Positions 11,504-20,340 of a DNA stretch of 64,000 nucleotides are shown piece after piece. How positions within the stretch are numbered: position 1 is the stretch's first letter; every line of letters begins with the position of its first letter. The notes beneath the pieces are model-generated. The model worked only from the letters and a program-made list of their open reading frames with translations. It did not search any database and was not told the origin of the DNA. The position numbers and the translations under genes are program-made. The DNA is from Pyropia yezoensis (Eukaryota; Rhodophyta; Bangiophyceae; Bangiales; Bangiaceae), in contig CM020620.1 of the NCBI GenBank assembly GCA_009829735.1, positions 18,124,354-18,188,353 on the forward strand. Direction: 5' to 3'.

Positions 11504-13219
11504 TTACTCTTTTCCCAGGGGCTCGGGGTCCTCAGGGCCATCGTTCTCGGGATCATCACGGTCCGCCTCGTCGTCCGAGAGGTTGATCCCCTCGCACAGC
11601 GCCTGGAACATAGCGATCCGAGTCTTACGATGGAACTCGTGGTCCGCCTTAGGATGGACCTCGGTAGACTGACTCCGGCCCCGTTTGGCTCCACGGAAAT
11701 TATCACGGGCCTTCTGGACCATCTTGCGTTGCGCCTCCGTCAGGGTGGGACATTGGTGGGCCATGTGGCCCGTCTCCCAACAGAGGTAGCACCGAAAGGG
11801 GAGTCGACTGTCCAGAGTTCGGCCCCTGACATACGAAACCGTGGGGGCCTTGAACCCATACGTCCTGCCAGGGTCAATCTTGTCCGTTTCCTTTCCCACG
11901 GGCCGCTGCAGAACCGTCGTAGGGCCCTTCGAGTCCACCGTCAGCAGCGGTTCAGAATCAGTGGGCTTCCGGGGCTTGAAGTGAACGGGCCGACGTGTGG
12001 CCCCAGATGTAGAGCCCCGCGAAGAAGACGCTTGGCCCTGGGCCATCTTGATCACGTCGGTGGCCGCCTTGTGCTTCCCAGAAGCAAAGGTAACGAGCTG
12101 CTGATAGGTCCGTTTCGGACCGTTAAAGACGTACGCATCGGTCCGTAGGAACTCAGGGAGCCCTTGGATCAGTTGCTGCTTCATGGTCCCTTCCGAGTGG
12201 ATGTTTCCAACCGACTCGGTGAGCCAACGGAGCCGCAGAGCAAAGGCCTCAATAGTCTCATCCGGTTCCTTTGTGGCCCTGCTAAACTTGTCCTGGGCCA
12301 CAGCGAGCGCATGGGGTTCAGCATAGGTCTCCAGGAACCAATTGACGGCCTCTGGGTAACTAGTGATCGAAGCGCCCCCCGACGCGCTTGTGGAATCAGG
12401 TAGGGCCCGTGAGTACCGCAACTCCGCGTCGCCCGAGAGGAACTGAGGGATCACATAAAGGGCCATACCTATAGAGACCCCATTGTCGTTACAGGCCTTC
12501 ACCAGCTTACGGAGCCAGGTAAACACTTTGAGCCCATCCTTACCGGAGAAGTTCGGATAACCGGCAAAAGAGTGTCTCATGTTACGGGCCACACGGCCCA
12601 TCTTCTTCGCTTCACGGGTCCCATACGTGTTCTTCTTGTTCAGGAGTCGATAGGTACGATTGTCTAGGACCTTGGAAAAGCGATCATCGGAACAGCTAAG
12701 GATCTCGGGGCCAGGTCGCACGCCATCCTGCGCGCCGGTGGACTCCGCACTAGAGGAAGAGGACCCAGGGTTCCCGGAAGATGATGAGGAGCCCGATGAA
12801 CGGCGACGTCGGGACCGACGGCGACGGGAACTAGTACGATGGGACCGTCGGGAACCAGGGGATCGTTCGGGACCGACGGACCCACCCTGACCAGCGGGGC
12901 TCTGGCTCAGGGCCTGCGATACTGTGGCCAAAATCTCGTCACGGAAAGTCTCATGGACCGAATGAAGCTCTGTCGGCCCGGAATCTTCTGCGGGACCGGG
13001 GACACGGGTTCCACCTCGAACCCCGGTCCCTTCGTCTCGACGCGAATCAGAAGGAATCACAGCCGGCGGCGTCTGACGCCGGCGCGGAATACCAGAGGGC
13101 CCGCCTCCGACGTGAATCTGAGGACCACTAGGGGCCCCACGATTACGACCAGCGGGTGTCACCATCGATGCGTCCGAGGGCGCACCGCGGCCCCGCCCAC
13201 CAGGGGTAAGGTCCGCCAT
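11504..13219 (-). CDS. gag: Gypsy-1 gag
   Basis: Gag protein of the chromovirus, 571 residues from the ATG at 13219, whose context GCCAACATGGC matches that of Gypsy-2 gag. The N-terminal third is Gly/Ser/Arg-rich, with an RRRSRRRR-type basic stretch. The middle is the retrotransposon Gag (capsid-like) domain with a conserved Trp-Phe-rich helix block. Near the C-terminus is one CCHC zinc knuckle (CYLCWETGHMAHQC, around 11790-11750). Gag packages the RNA into cytoplasmic particles. It ends in an acidic tail. The frame is uninterrupted. Confidence 0.9.
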   Translation of the reverse strand: MADLTPGGRGRGAPSDASMVTPAGRNRGAPSGPQIHVGGGPSGIPRRRQTPPAVIPSDSRRDEGTGVRGGTRVPGPAEDSGPTELHSVHETFRDEILATVSQALSQSPAGQGGSVGPERSPGSRRSHRTSSRRRRSRRRRSSGSSSSSGNPGSSSSSAESTGAQDGVRPGPEILSCSDDRFSKVLDNRTYRLLNKKNTYGTREAKKMGRVARNMRHSFAGYPNFSGKDGLKVFTWLRKLVKACNDNGVSIGMALYVIPQFLSGDAELRYSRALPDSTSASGGASITSYPEAVNWFLETYAEPHALAVAQDKFSRATKEPDETIEAFALRLRWLTESVGNIHSEGTMKQQLIQGLPEFLRTDAYVFNGPKRTYQQLVTFASGKHKAATDVIKMAQGQASSSRGSTSGATRRPVHFKPRKPTDSEPLLTVDSKGPTTVLQRPVGKETDKIDPGRTYGFKAPTVSYVRGRTLDSRLPFRCYLCWETGHMAHQCPTLTEAQRKMVQKARDNFRGAKRGRSQSTEVHPKADHEFHRKTRIAMFQALCEGINLSDDEADRDDPENDGPEDPEPLGKE

Positions 13220-13343
13220 GTTGGCCCTGCGGCAATCGACCTGAACCAAAGGGTACCTCAAACAGGGTCAAGGGACCAAAAGAACCACAGCGCCACCAAG
13301 GATAGGAGAGGGCCTTCCCGATAAGAGAGAAGAATATGGCCCT

Positions 13344-13360
13344 CCCCTGTTGCTCCACCA
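13344..13360 (-). promoter_or_regulatory. Gypsy-1 primer-binding site
   Basis: On the minus strand, four bases after the 5' LTR, lies TGGTGGAGCAACAGGGG, complementary to a tRNA 3' end finishing in CCA. The same 17-mer with one base changed lies in the same place in Gypsy-2 (26368-26384). This is the site where the primer tRNA would start minus-strand cDNA. The tRNA would begin GGAGCA; I cannot name it. Confidence 0.75.
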
Positions 13361-13364
13361 AAGA

Positions 13365-14064
13365 TGTAGCGTTATGGCCCTTCTGGCCCAGGGTCCACAC
13401 ACACAAGAAACCACAACGGGGTCAGGAAGGAACAAGTAAAGGTCCCAGCGTGATCCACTCGCCCGCCCCTTCAGAGGCAAGGGTAAAAGGACAAAAGCCC
13501 GAGGGAGCAAGAACCCAAAGAACCGTTGATTTTACAAGTTGGCCCCGGGGAGACCCCGGAGCACCCCTCAAGAACCCCCCCCTTGGCCCCTCCAGGGGCC
13601 TAGAGCGGGGCCCCTAGAGGGCGCCTCTGGCGGGTCGAGCGCCAGCAAGGCGTCTGACCCCCACCAGGTCCTCCAGCGCATCCCCTACACCGGGGTTACA
13701 CTGGGGCGCCGAGGGTCACCAAGCAACCCCCGGTCGCCAAAAACAAGCGAAAAGCAAGCGAAAATCCCCCCCCACACAGATGCCAATCCCCGAAAAAAAC
13801 CCAGTGGGAAAAAGGGGAAAGACATGAAAACACGCAGTGAAAACAAATACGAAACAAATGGCCACAATGGCCAGTAAGGCCACCTCCACCGGCCAAATCC
13901 GCCTCCCTGGGTGGGACCAATCAGGATCCCGGGTGTGTCGCCACAGTCCCGAGTCACTGACAGAGGGGGCCCCGGCAAGAGAAGGGCTCCACGGAGGATA
14001 GCCCGCCGGGTCCCAAGTCACCTCCCCAAGGGCCCGCCTGTCCCCAAAGGCTCAGAACGCCACA
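13365..14064 (-). repeat. Gypsy-1 5' LTR
   Basis: A 700-bp partner of 3218-3917, with the same termini. It is followed by the target duplication AATGC at 14065-14069. In the minus orientation this is the upstream LTR, so the element's own promoter should lie in it. The few differences from the partner copy are scattered and fit ordinary ageing after insertion. Confidence 0.95.
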
Positions 14065-14882
14065 AATGCCACCACGTCTGTTACAGGGGCGTCGCACGTT
14101 TGCTTCCCACGGGGAACCCAGACCGCGGCGGCTGCACCTGGCAGGAGCACTGTCAGACCATGTTGGCCACCTGCGGGAGCCGCCGGGCTAACTGTGTGAC
14201 AGGCAAGGGCGGAAATAGATTGAAAGCGCCCGAGGTGGGCGACATCCGCGAGTGGCGTTGGGATGGGGATGATGGTCCCATTGTCGATGGCGTCTCGTGC
14301 GGCTGCCGTCGAGATGGTCGATACCACCGCGACCAAGCACACCGCCGATAGCGCTCCTGAAAATCAGGGGTCCGCTTTCAAGCGCGCACGGCCACGACCG
14401 AGTTGGAGAGGAGGTCTGAGATGTGCGGTACACATTGGTTGTAGAAAAAAGTACACAAAATCCGCAGAAAATAGTCTGGAAGAATGGGGCTGGGAGCAGA
14501 GCGAAGCACTGGACGAGGCGCGAGGGTCAGCACCATGCGGGCGCAGCGTGCGACGCAACGAATGGCAATAATTGCTCACCTGTGCGTGGATGCGGTAATT
14601 TTGGTCAGACTGGAACGGGCCGTCGTCCCATGCTAGAACGCGATTGGGGCAGGCACTATGCGGGACGATCCTGACCGTTGTAGAGGGCATCCCGCCGTCG
14701 GTCGCCGCCACTGCCCCCGCTGCCGCTGCTGCAGTCGCCCACATCGCGGGCGACGACGTGCTCTTCGAGTCGGGTCGGCTGGGCGGCATCAGTAAACCCT
14801 CGGTGCTCCTGGCAACGTCCCCAGCCGCGGTGGCCACTTTGAGGGAGGACGGCGTAGAGCAGGCCCTCCCGGCCGTGTACAT
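14065..14882 (-). CDS. Candidate host gene, 5' part, with an intron
   Basis: Upstream portion of the minus-strand gene split by Gypsy-1; product not recognised. A Ser/Ala-rich first exon candidate (from 14882) ends at a donor-like CACAG|GTGAGC near 14577. An acceptor-like TTTTCAG lies near 14362, giving a possible intron of about 215 bases. Just downstream, near 14360-14290, is a hydrophobic Ala/Val-rich stretch that resembles a signal peptide or membrane anchor. After this the frame stays open to the insertion point at 14069. I could not make the phase of both exons agree with this stretch, so exact boundaries are uncertain. Together with 1419-3217 it suggests a secreted or membrane protein inactivated by the insertion. 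Confidence 0.33.
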
Positions 14883-15617
14883 ACCTATGGTGGGGGCCGC
14901 GGGGAGCAGCTGCCGCCGCCGCCGCAGCCGCTACCGCCGCCGCCGCCGACCCGCCTAATGGACGTGGGCGGCGGCCGCTGGGAGGTGTCCACGACATGCT
15001 GGTCGTGCTAGATCGGTGGGCACAGCGGTGAGGCCGTTCGTTACAGAACGCCAGGCGGGGGGCGGGAGAGCGAGAGGCGAGGGAAGGAAAGCGACAAGTG
15101 CGAGGGGGGGAGAGAATGGACCCACCATGGAATGGTGACGACTGTGGCCTGCATGCCCAACCCACTGTCAGCTGAATGAACTTGCGTGTATATTACGTCC
15201 TCTGGGCTACATTATTCTACGCGCTTTCCTGGAATGGTACATCCTTCCGCAGAGGGTGCCGCCGCCGCATCGGCGCTTGCCGCAGCAAGCGCTGGCGCCG
15301 TTCCTGGTATTACGCACACGGCTTGTTAGGGATGCCTGATCATCTTTCTATGTTGGGCCATCTCGTCACATTGCCGCACCCTGCAGCACCGTTAGTACAC
15401 TCTGAGTACAGCGTATCTAACAAGCTCATGTGGCTATCAACCAAAAGGGACGCGCAGTAGTTTGCGCTGGGTAACTCTAAAAGTGTCAGCCAATATTGAT
15501 GTCTAAAAAAGCCAACTTTCCAACACAGCAATATCAGTTTTTGGACCCTGCTGACTTCTTGAGATAGAGTCGAAAAAATCATCGTTCGCATCATGCCGCT
15601 TGAGTCCCTGTCCCATT

Positions 15618-15732
15618 GTGCGTCCCGTAAAAAGTGGACGTGCACAGGTCGTTCAGTGTGGATTTGATTGGTCCAGTGGCCGATATTTGACTTGATCACG
15701 ACACGAGCACGTCCACTTTTTACGGGACGCAC
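15618..15732. repeat. Short inverted-repeat element (MITE-like)
   Basis: Two perfect 26-bp arms (15618-15643 and 15707-15732) face each other around 63 bases. Each starts GTGCGTCCCGT from the outside. The same 11-base word occurs at about 62102-62112. No clear target duplication is visible at the ends. This looks like a miniature DNA-transposon relic, but a plain fold-back repeat is possible. Confidence 0.6.
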
Positions 15733-15956
15733 TATAACGCGCACGTGAAGGTGAAGGATCGTGATCACGCAGGTCCAACAACTCCTATATTGATGCACGT
15801 TGCATCTTAGCAGCCGCGAAGGCAATCCTGGCAAGTCGATGTTCGAGAATCTCTTCCTCACAGCTGGAGAACGTTACAAAAACAGTCATGTTGGTTATTT
15901 CAAATGATCTGGCCGCACCAACTGCCTGCTTAATGTTGTACAGTGGGTTTGAATAA

Positions 15957-16035
15957 TGCTGACTTCTGAGTTCTGCCCTAGGGGACCGAGACTGACTCTC
16001 TCATGTCTCGGTCTCGGGCCAGGACAAAACTCAGC
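15957..16035. repeat. Imperfect inverted repeat
   Basis: The core arms GACCGAGAC (15984-15992) and GTCTCGGTC (16005-16013) are perfect. Homology extends outward imperfectly to about 38 bases per side, with TGCTGA and TGAGTT words mirrored. It could fold into one long hairpin. Origin unknown. Confidence 0.45.
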
Positions 16036-16228
16036 AAGCACCAACACTGCTGTGCTTTGTGTCTTCGATGCTTCTTTTTGTATGATGCCCGTCACAGTGT
16101 GCAAGAACCATGCCCTGGACCCAGCCACGTCCGTGCAACTCCCGTCATGCTTCCAGTGCGTGGGCTGGTCCGGCGAAGGACGGGCGGTGGGGGGAAGTCA
16201 GGGTGCTGATGGAATGAGCGGAGGTGAG

Positions 16229-16696
16229 TGTGGCAAAAACCACTCGGACACGCGACACCCAAGTTGGGGCGGTGCGCAAGGGCTGCCTCCCGTGTCGGGG
16301 GAACGGGAAGAAGTGCAAGTCGCACACACTCTGTCCCTGTTGTGGGGCAATCCCCCCACTAACAAACAAGAAGATGGTGCGTGGGCCAACAGTTTCTTGG
16401 TCGGGACGGGGACGCAGGGCCAAGCCCCGCTGTCCCTCCCCTTATCCCCCCAGGGTCCCCTCAGAATCTCGCCACTCAAAATCTCCCACCCCAGCACCTG
16501 CCCACCGGGCCACACGAAAATTCAAGACGATAAATGCAGAAAACCCTCAAATCCACGTTGGATTTACTACTAAGCTAACTATCCCAAACTTAGGGAATAT
16601 GGACCCAAAGGCAGGGGGAGGAACGGGTAAGGCTAGTGGCCTGCCGCCCCTTGCATGGCACGTGTTGCCCCCTACCTGGGTGTCAATACTGCCACA
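16229..16696 (-). repeat. Solo LTR of the Gypsy-2 family
   Basis: A 468-bp copy of the Gypsy-2 LTR, beginning TGTGGCAAAAACC and ending ACTGCCACA in plus orientation. It is clearly more diverged from the Gypsy-2 LTRs than they are from each other. The flanking pentamers differ (GTGAG on the left, AAGGC on the right), so there is no target duplication. The right side passes directly into truncated copia sequence. The missing duplication suggests recombination between two separate insertions, with loss of the DNA between. Confidence 0.9.
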
Positions 16697-17478
16697 AAGG
16701 CAGGCGCGGCAGACACCGACACTAAGGCGGATTTTGCGACGGAGGAGTGACTCGTCGCCTTTCCTCCATTTGCAGACGCCGTCGGGGCCGGCCGCCCCGC
16801 GCCCACGTGGAGGCCAACGTGTCAGAGTGCCTGCTAGCTGCCGCCGCTGATACAAACGTGTTTCTTGGCGCATGCCTGGACACCGGGGCGGAGTGGACCG
16901 TGATTGGCCGCCGGCAGGCAGCCGCCTACGCGCACTTTGCTGGCAAGGAGCTGCACCTGGCGGAGCCCAAGAACGCCGCCTTCCGATTCGGTGGCTCGGA
17001 CTACCCCAGCCTCGGTGTGTTGTCAATTTGTGTGCCGCTGGCTGGTGACCTGTTTTTACCTATGGACGTGGACGTAGTCGACGTCAGCGTACCGTTCCTG
17101 TTTTGCCTCGATGCCCTGGACGCGAACGAGATGTACGTCAACACCGTGACCAATGAGCTGGTATGTGTCGCCTACAAGTTGTCGGTCCCCGTGACGCGCA
17201 AGTACGGGCATGTTTTTCTCGAGTGGAGTCGTGACACCCTGTACACCATGGTGGAGGCGGAGCGACTCCATCGCCACTTTTGTCACCCAACACCTGCGCG
17301 TTTGTTCGCTGTGTTGCGGCAGGCCAACGACCCACACGCCAACAAGGAGACCCTAAGCCCGCTGGAGGAGGTGACCGCAACCTGTGACACGTGTCAACGG
17401 CTGGCCAAGGAGCCGACCCGCTTCCGCGTAGCGCTGCCCGCGGAGGACATCGTGTTCAACAGGACCGTCCTGGTCGAC
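16697..17478 (+). pseudogene. Copia fragment 1: protease and integrase zinc finger
   Basis: The aspartic protease motif DTGAEW lies near 16880. After it comes the pre-integrase zinc-binding part, with LHRHF near 17265 and CDTCQR near 17385. The fragment ends exactly at the Gypsy-2 insertion, with TCGAC at 17474-17478 as the left duplication. Sequence upstream of the protease is short and cut off by the solo LTR. Confidence 0.85.
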
Positions 17479-17947
17479 TGTGGCAAAAACCACAAGCACA
17501 CACGGCAACCAAGTTGAAGCGGTGTGCTAGGGCTGCCTCCCGTGTCGGGGGAACCGGAAGAAGTGCAAGTCGCACACACTCTGTCCCTGTTGTGGGGCAA
17601 ACCCCCCACGGACAAACAAGAGGATGGTGTGTGGTCCAACAGTTTCTTGGTCAGGACGGGGACGCAGGGCCAAGCCCCGCTGTCCCTCCCCTTATCCCCC
17701 CAGGGTCCACTCAGAATCTCGCCACTCAGAATCTCCCACCCCAGCACCTGCCCACCGGGCCACACGAAAATTCAAGACGATAAATGCAGAAAACCCTCAA
17801 ATCCACGTTGGATTTACTACTAAGCTAACTATCCCAAACTTAGGGAATATGGACCCAAATGCAGGGGGAGGAACGGATCAGGCTAGTGGCCTGCCGCCCC
17901 TTGCATGGCACGTGTTGCCCCCCTACCTGGGGGTCAATACTGCCACA
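17479..17947 (-). repeat. Gypsy-2 3' LTR
   Basis: A 469-bp LTR, TGTGGCAAAAACC...ACTGCCACA in plus orientation. Its short terminal inverted repeat TGTGGC/GCCACA also ends the copia LTR. It is nearly identical to 26387-26855, and a third, older copy stands alone at 16229-16696. Confidence 0.96.
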
Positions 17948-18262
17948 CTCCCCTCTCGTCAGTTCCGACCGACCCGGTCGGCCCTGTGAGGGGGTGCGTA
18001 AATGCACGTCTCGGCGTTGGGGGCGCGACTTGCTGTCCCCCATCGAGTACGTAACACGGATGTGGAGGCGGTCACGTTGACCGCCCCTCTCCTCAAGCTT
18101 GCCCACTCGGCAGCTTGCTCTCCTCAGCTCACACTTCACCATCACCACCACCTCCCCTTCACCTTCCACTGGGCCGCCCCACGCTGGGGAGGCCACCCGT
18201 ATACCCACGATCCGAGTCCCCCTCAACTCGAGGCGGGTCTCGTGCTGCGATAGCCAGAGCGT

Positions 18263-18283
18263 CTCTCCCCAACTTGGGGAGAG
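18263..18283 (+). promoter_or_regulatory. Perfect hairpin just before the antisense ATG
   Basis: Arms CTCTCCCC (18263-18270) and GGGGAGAG (18276-18283) around loop AACTT; the stem ends two bases before the ATG at 18286. It belongs to the element-wide hairpin family. In the antisense mRNA it would be a stable stem at the start codon and could affect initiation or bind a protein; that role is inference. Confidence 0.6.
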
Positions 18284-18285
18284 CC

Positions 18286-20229
18286 ATGGCGACTCCGGGA
18301 GTGGAGACGGACTCTCTTGACGAGCGCATGGAGGACACCTCCTACGGGGCAGCACCCGCCGGGACTTCCGGCGGGGGCTCCGCGATCGCTCCGGGGGACG
18401 GGACTCCCGCGTCACCCGGCTTTGGGTTGACGGCGGGGTCTCCCCCAGTGGCGGGACAAGTTGTCCCGCGTGAGGCCTTGGGGCGGTGGTTTTACCCCGC
18501 TTGGCCTCTCTATGAGGAGGGGCTGACTGTTCTTCGCTGTGGCCGACTTGGCGCAGCGATGGGCCGGGTATGGGACCGCCTACGGGAGAAGTATCCCCGT
18601 AGGGTCGGGTTCCCTGCCGGCTTCAGGACGGACCAGTTTGCCTTCCTGGACAATGAGGAGGTTGAGGACGTTCAGCGCGCCAAGGCCATGGTGGACCGCG
18701 GGGGAACTATCCCGGGTCCCGGCGACTTGCCGACCTTCACGTGGGACGCTGTGGCAACTCGCCCACCGTACCTCCACGAGGCCGATCCGCACACTCATCA
18801 CTTTGATGTGCGGATGGAGAAAGACTTCCGGCGAGGTCCCTACTTGGTGACCTCGGCTCAACTTGAGTTTCCTCAACAGTCTGCTGCCAGTAAGGAGCAG
18901 TACTATCCGAAGAAGCCCGAGTGGTGGCCTCAAGTTGAGGTCCCCTACGGGTTCCCGGCGTTGTTGCCACGGTTGCTTGACCACTTCGGCTCCGTCATGT
19001 TGACGGCTGCCCCTGATCACCTGGTGTGGGCCATGTTGGCCACCCAGTGGCTCCTCGAGGTCATGTCGACCTGGGTGTCCTGTGTTCAGCGGCGGGGGAT
19101 GCTCTGGCATCTCCCCCTCCGGCTCCTCCAAGGTTTGGAACAGCTCACCCCTCAGCTAGTTGCTGAGGGGTGCTCATCAGGACAACTCACTCTACTTGAG
19201 GAGATGCTCCGGCTCCATAAGTTTATCGAGTGGGAGAGCATTGAGCACAAGTTGCGCCGCCCCACTCGTGGGCCCAAGGACGATGGCGCACTTCGCCAGT
19301 TCGTGTGGGTCGCTCGTGAACTTCACGACGGCCGTGTGGTCCTACGAGAGGGGTTGGGCATCGGGGACTACCCGTATGCCCCGGGGGTGGATCGCCACAC
19401 TGCGCCACCCCCGGACAAGCCCATAGTTATGGCCGTGCCGTCCTATGATGACCATATGACTCAACCCACTGCGGGGGCCCCAAGTCGGGGTCGCAGTTAC
19501 ACCCGGGTACCGCCACCTCGGCGGGCCCCTCCGCTTCCTCCTGTTCCTTTCCAACCTCACGGGAACATCCCGATCAGCGTGGCCGTGGAGTCTTCCACCC
19601 CGGTGTCCCCCAACTTGGGGGCCACCCTCCTGACGGTATACCCCAAGTTGGTGTTGCCGCCCACGCCTCTAACCTCAGAGATGATGATCACCACGTTGAA
19701 GCGCACCATTTCCTGGTTGGCCGCGTCGACCGCAACCCTACAGAGTTCCGAGACTCCTCAACTTGAGGAGCGCGTTCGTACTGCAGTGGCGACCGCGAGT
19801 TGCGATTCGGTGGCGGAGTTTATGACAGCCGAGTTGGCTCGCATTGGGGCTATTATGCCCCAGCCAGCCCCACTTGGGCGTGGCAAACGTCGCGCGAGCC
19901 GGGCATACTCGCCTCCTCGCCGTCGTCGCCGACACTCGCGGCGATCTCCTTCCGTATCGGAAGACGAGTTGTCTTATTCCGTTTCGGAGTCCTCTACCCC
20001 GTCGGAGACGGAGTCTGTCCGGCGTCTGCGTCGCAAACTTGCGCGCAAGACCAGGCAGAAGAGTGGCCACGGTCGGCGCCACTTGCGCGACCGTGAGGGA
20101 CGCGACGGTTCCGACTTGCAGCCGCCGCCCCCTCCAACAAGTGGAGACCGTTATCGGCGTGGGTCTCGCCGCTCGCCTCCACGTGAGGGCGAGGGCCGTG
20201 GAGTGGGAGAGTCTAGCATGCGTGCCTAG
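18286..20229 (+). CDS. Antisense accessory gene of Gypsy-2
   Basis: A 647-residue uninterrupted frame on the strand opposite to gag-pol, lying between pol and the 3' LTR. The ATG at 18286 has a strong context (GAGCCATGG); an open stretch upstream lacks another ATG. The N-terminal third is Gly/Ser/Pro-rich. The middle (about residues 60-360) is a folded-looking region with many Trp and Leu, including PEWWPQVEVPYG, which matches the Gypsy-1 antisense product. Next is a Pro-rich linker. The C-terminal 130 residues are Arg/Ser-rich, with RS and RRRRR stretches like splicing-factor RS tails and likely nuclear localisation. I know no family for it. Possible roles are RNA binding, control of silencing, or regulation of sense transcripts; none is shown. 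Confidence 0.72.
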   Translation: MATPGVETDSLDERMEDTSYGAAPAGTSGGGSAIAPGDGTPASPGFGLTAGSPPVAGQVVPREALGRWFYPAWPLYEEGLTVLRCGRLGAAMGRVWDRLREKYPRRVGFPAGFRTDQFAFLDNEEVEDVQRAKAMVDRGGTIPGPGDLPTFTWDAVATRPPYLHEADPHTHHFDVRMEKDFRRGPYLVTSAQLEFPQQSAASKEQYYPKKPEWWPQVEVPYGFPALLPRLLDHFGSVMLTAAPDHLVWAMLATQWLLEVMSTWVSCVQRRGMLWHLPLRLLQGLEQLTPQLVAEGCSSGQLTLLEEMLRLHKFIEWESIEHKLRRPTRGPKDDGALRQFVWVARELHDGRVVLREGLGIGDYPYAPGVDRHTAPPPDKPIVMAVPSYDDHMTQPTAGAPSRGRSYTRVPPPRRAPPLPPVPFQPHGNIPISVAVESSTPVSPNLGATLLTVYPKLVLPPTPLTSEMMITTLKRTISWLAASTATLQSSETPQLEERVRTAVATASCDSVAEFMTAELARIGAIMPQPAPLGRGKRRASRAYSPPRRRRRHSRRSPSVSEDELSYSVSESSTPSETESVRRLRRKLARKTRQKSGHGRRHLRDREGRDGSDLQPPPPPTSGDRYRRGSRRSPPREGEGRGVGESSMRA

Positions 20230-20340
20230 TTGGCAGCTGCCTTTGTTGTGAGAGTGTGAGGGTTAGGGCTGTAGTTAAAAGCCACTCTGCGTACCACTTC
20301 GACTTGAAGCACTCTCTTGGCACTGTTACTCGGCCTTCCC

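Larger units (their letters stand above)
3218..14064 (-). mobile_element. Gypsy-1: Ty3/gypsy chromovirus LTR retrotransposon
   Basis: A full-length LTR retrotransposon fossil on the minus strand. Both 700-bp LTRs are present (3218-3917 and 13365-14064), ending TG...CA, and flanked by the 5-bp duplication AATGC at 3213-3217 and 14065-14069. The order on the minus strand is LTR, primer-binding site, gag with a CCHC knuckle, protease, reverse transcriptase, RNase H, integrase, chromodomain, an accessory gene in the opposite orientation, purine-rich tract, LTR. The protease part is interrupted by a nested solo LTR. Apart from that the element is broken, with a few breaks in the pol and antisense regions, while gag looks whole. 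The LTRs differ at about a dozen positions by eye, so insertion was fairly recent. The internal sequence is strikingly rich in GGNCC words. Confidence 0.96.
14883..16228. other. Intergenic region with small inverted repeats
   Basis: No gene is supported. It contains a GCC-repeat tract near 14915-14950, a perfect 8-bp hairpin with loop CGCA at 15273-15292, a compact inverted repeat at 15618-15732, and an imperfect inverted repeat at about 15957-16035. Open frames here are short and cross these repeats. Confidence 0.5.

Noticed and set aside
15340-15861. 173-codon minus-strand frame
   Set aside because: Runs through the inverted repeat at 15618-15732; no similarity recognised.
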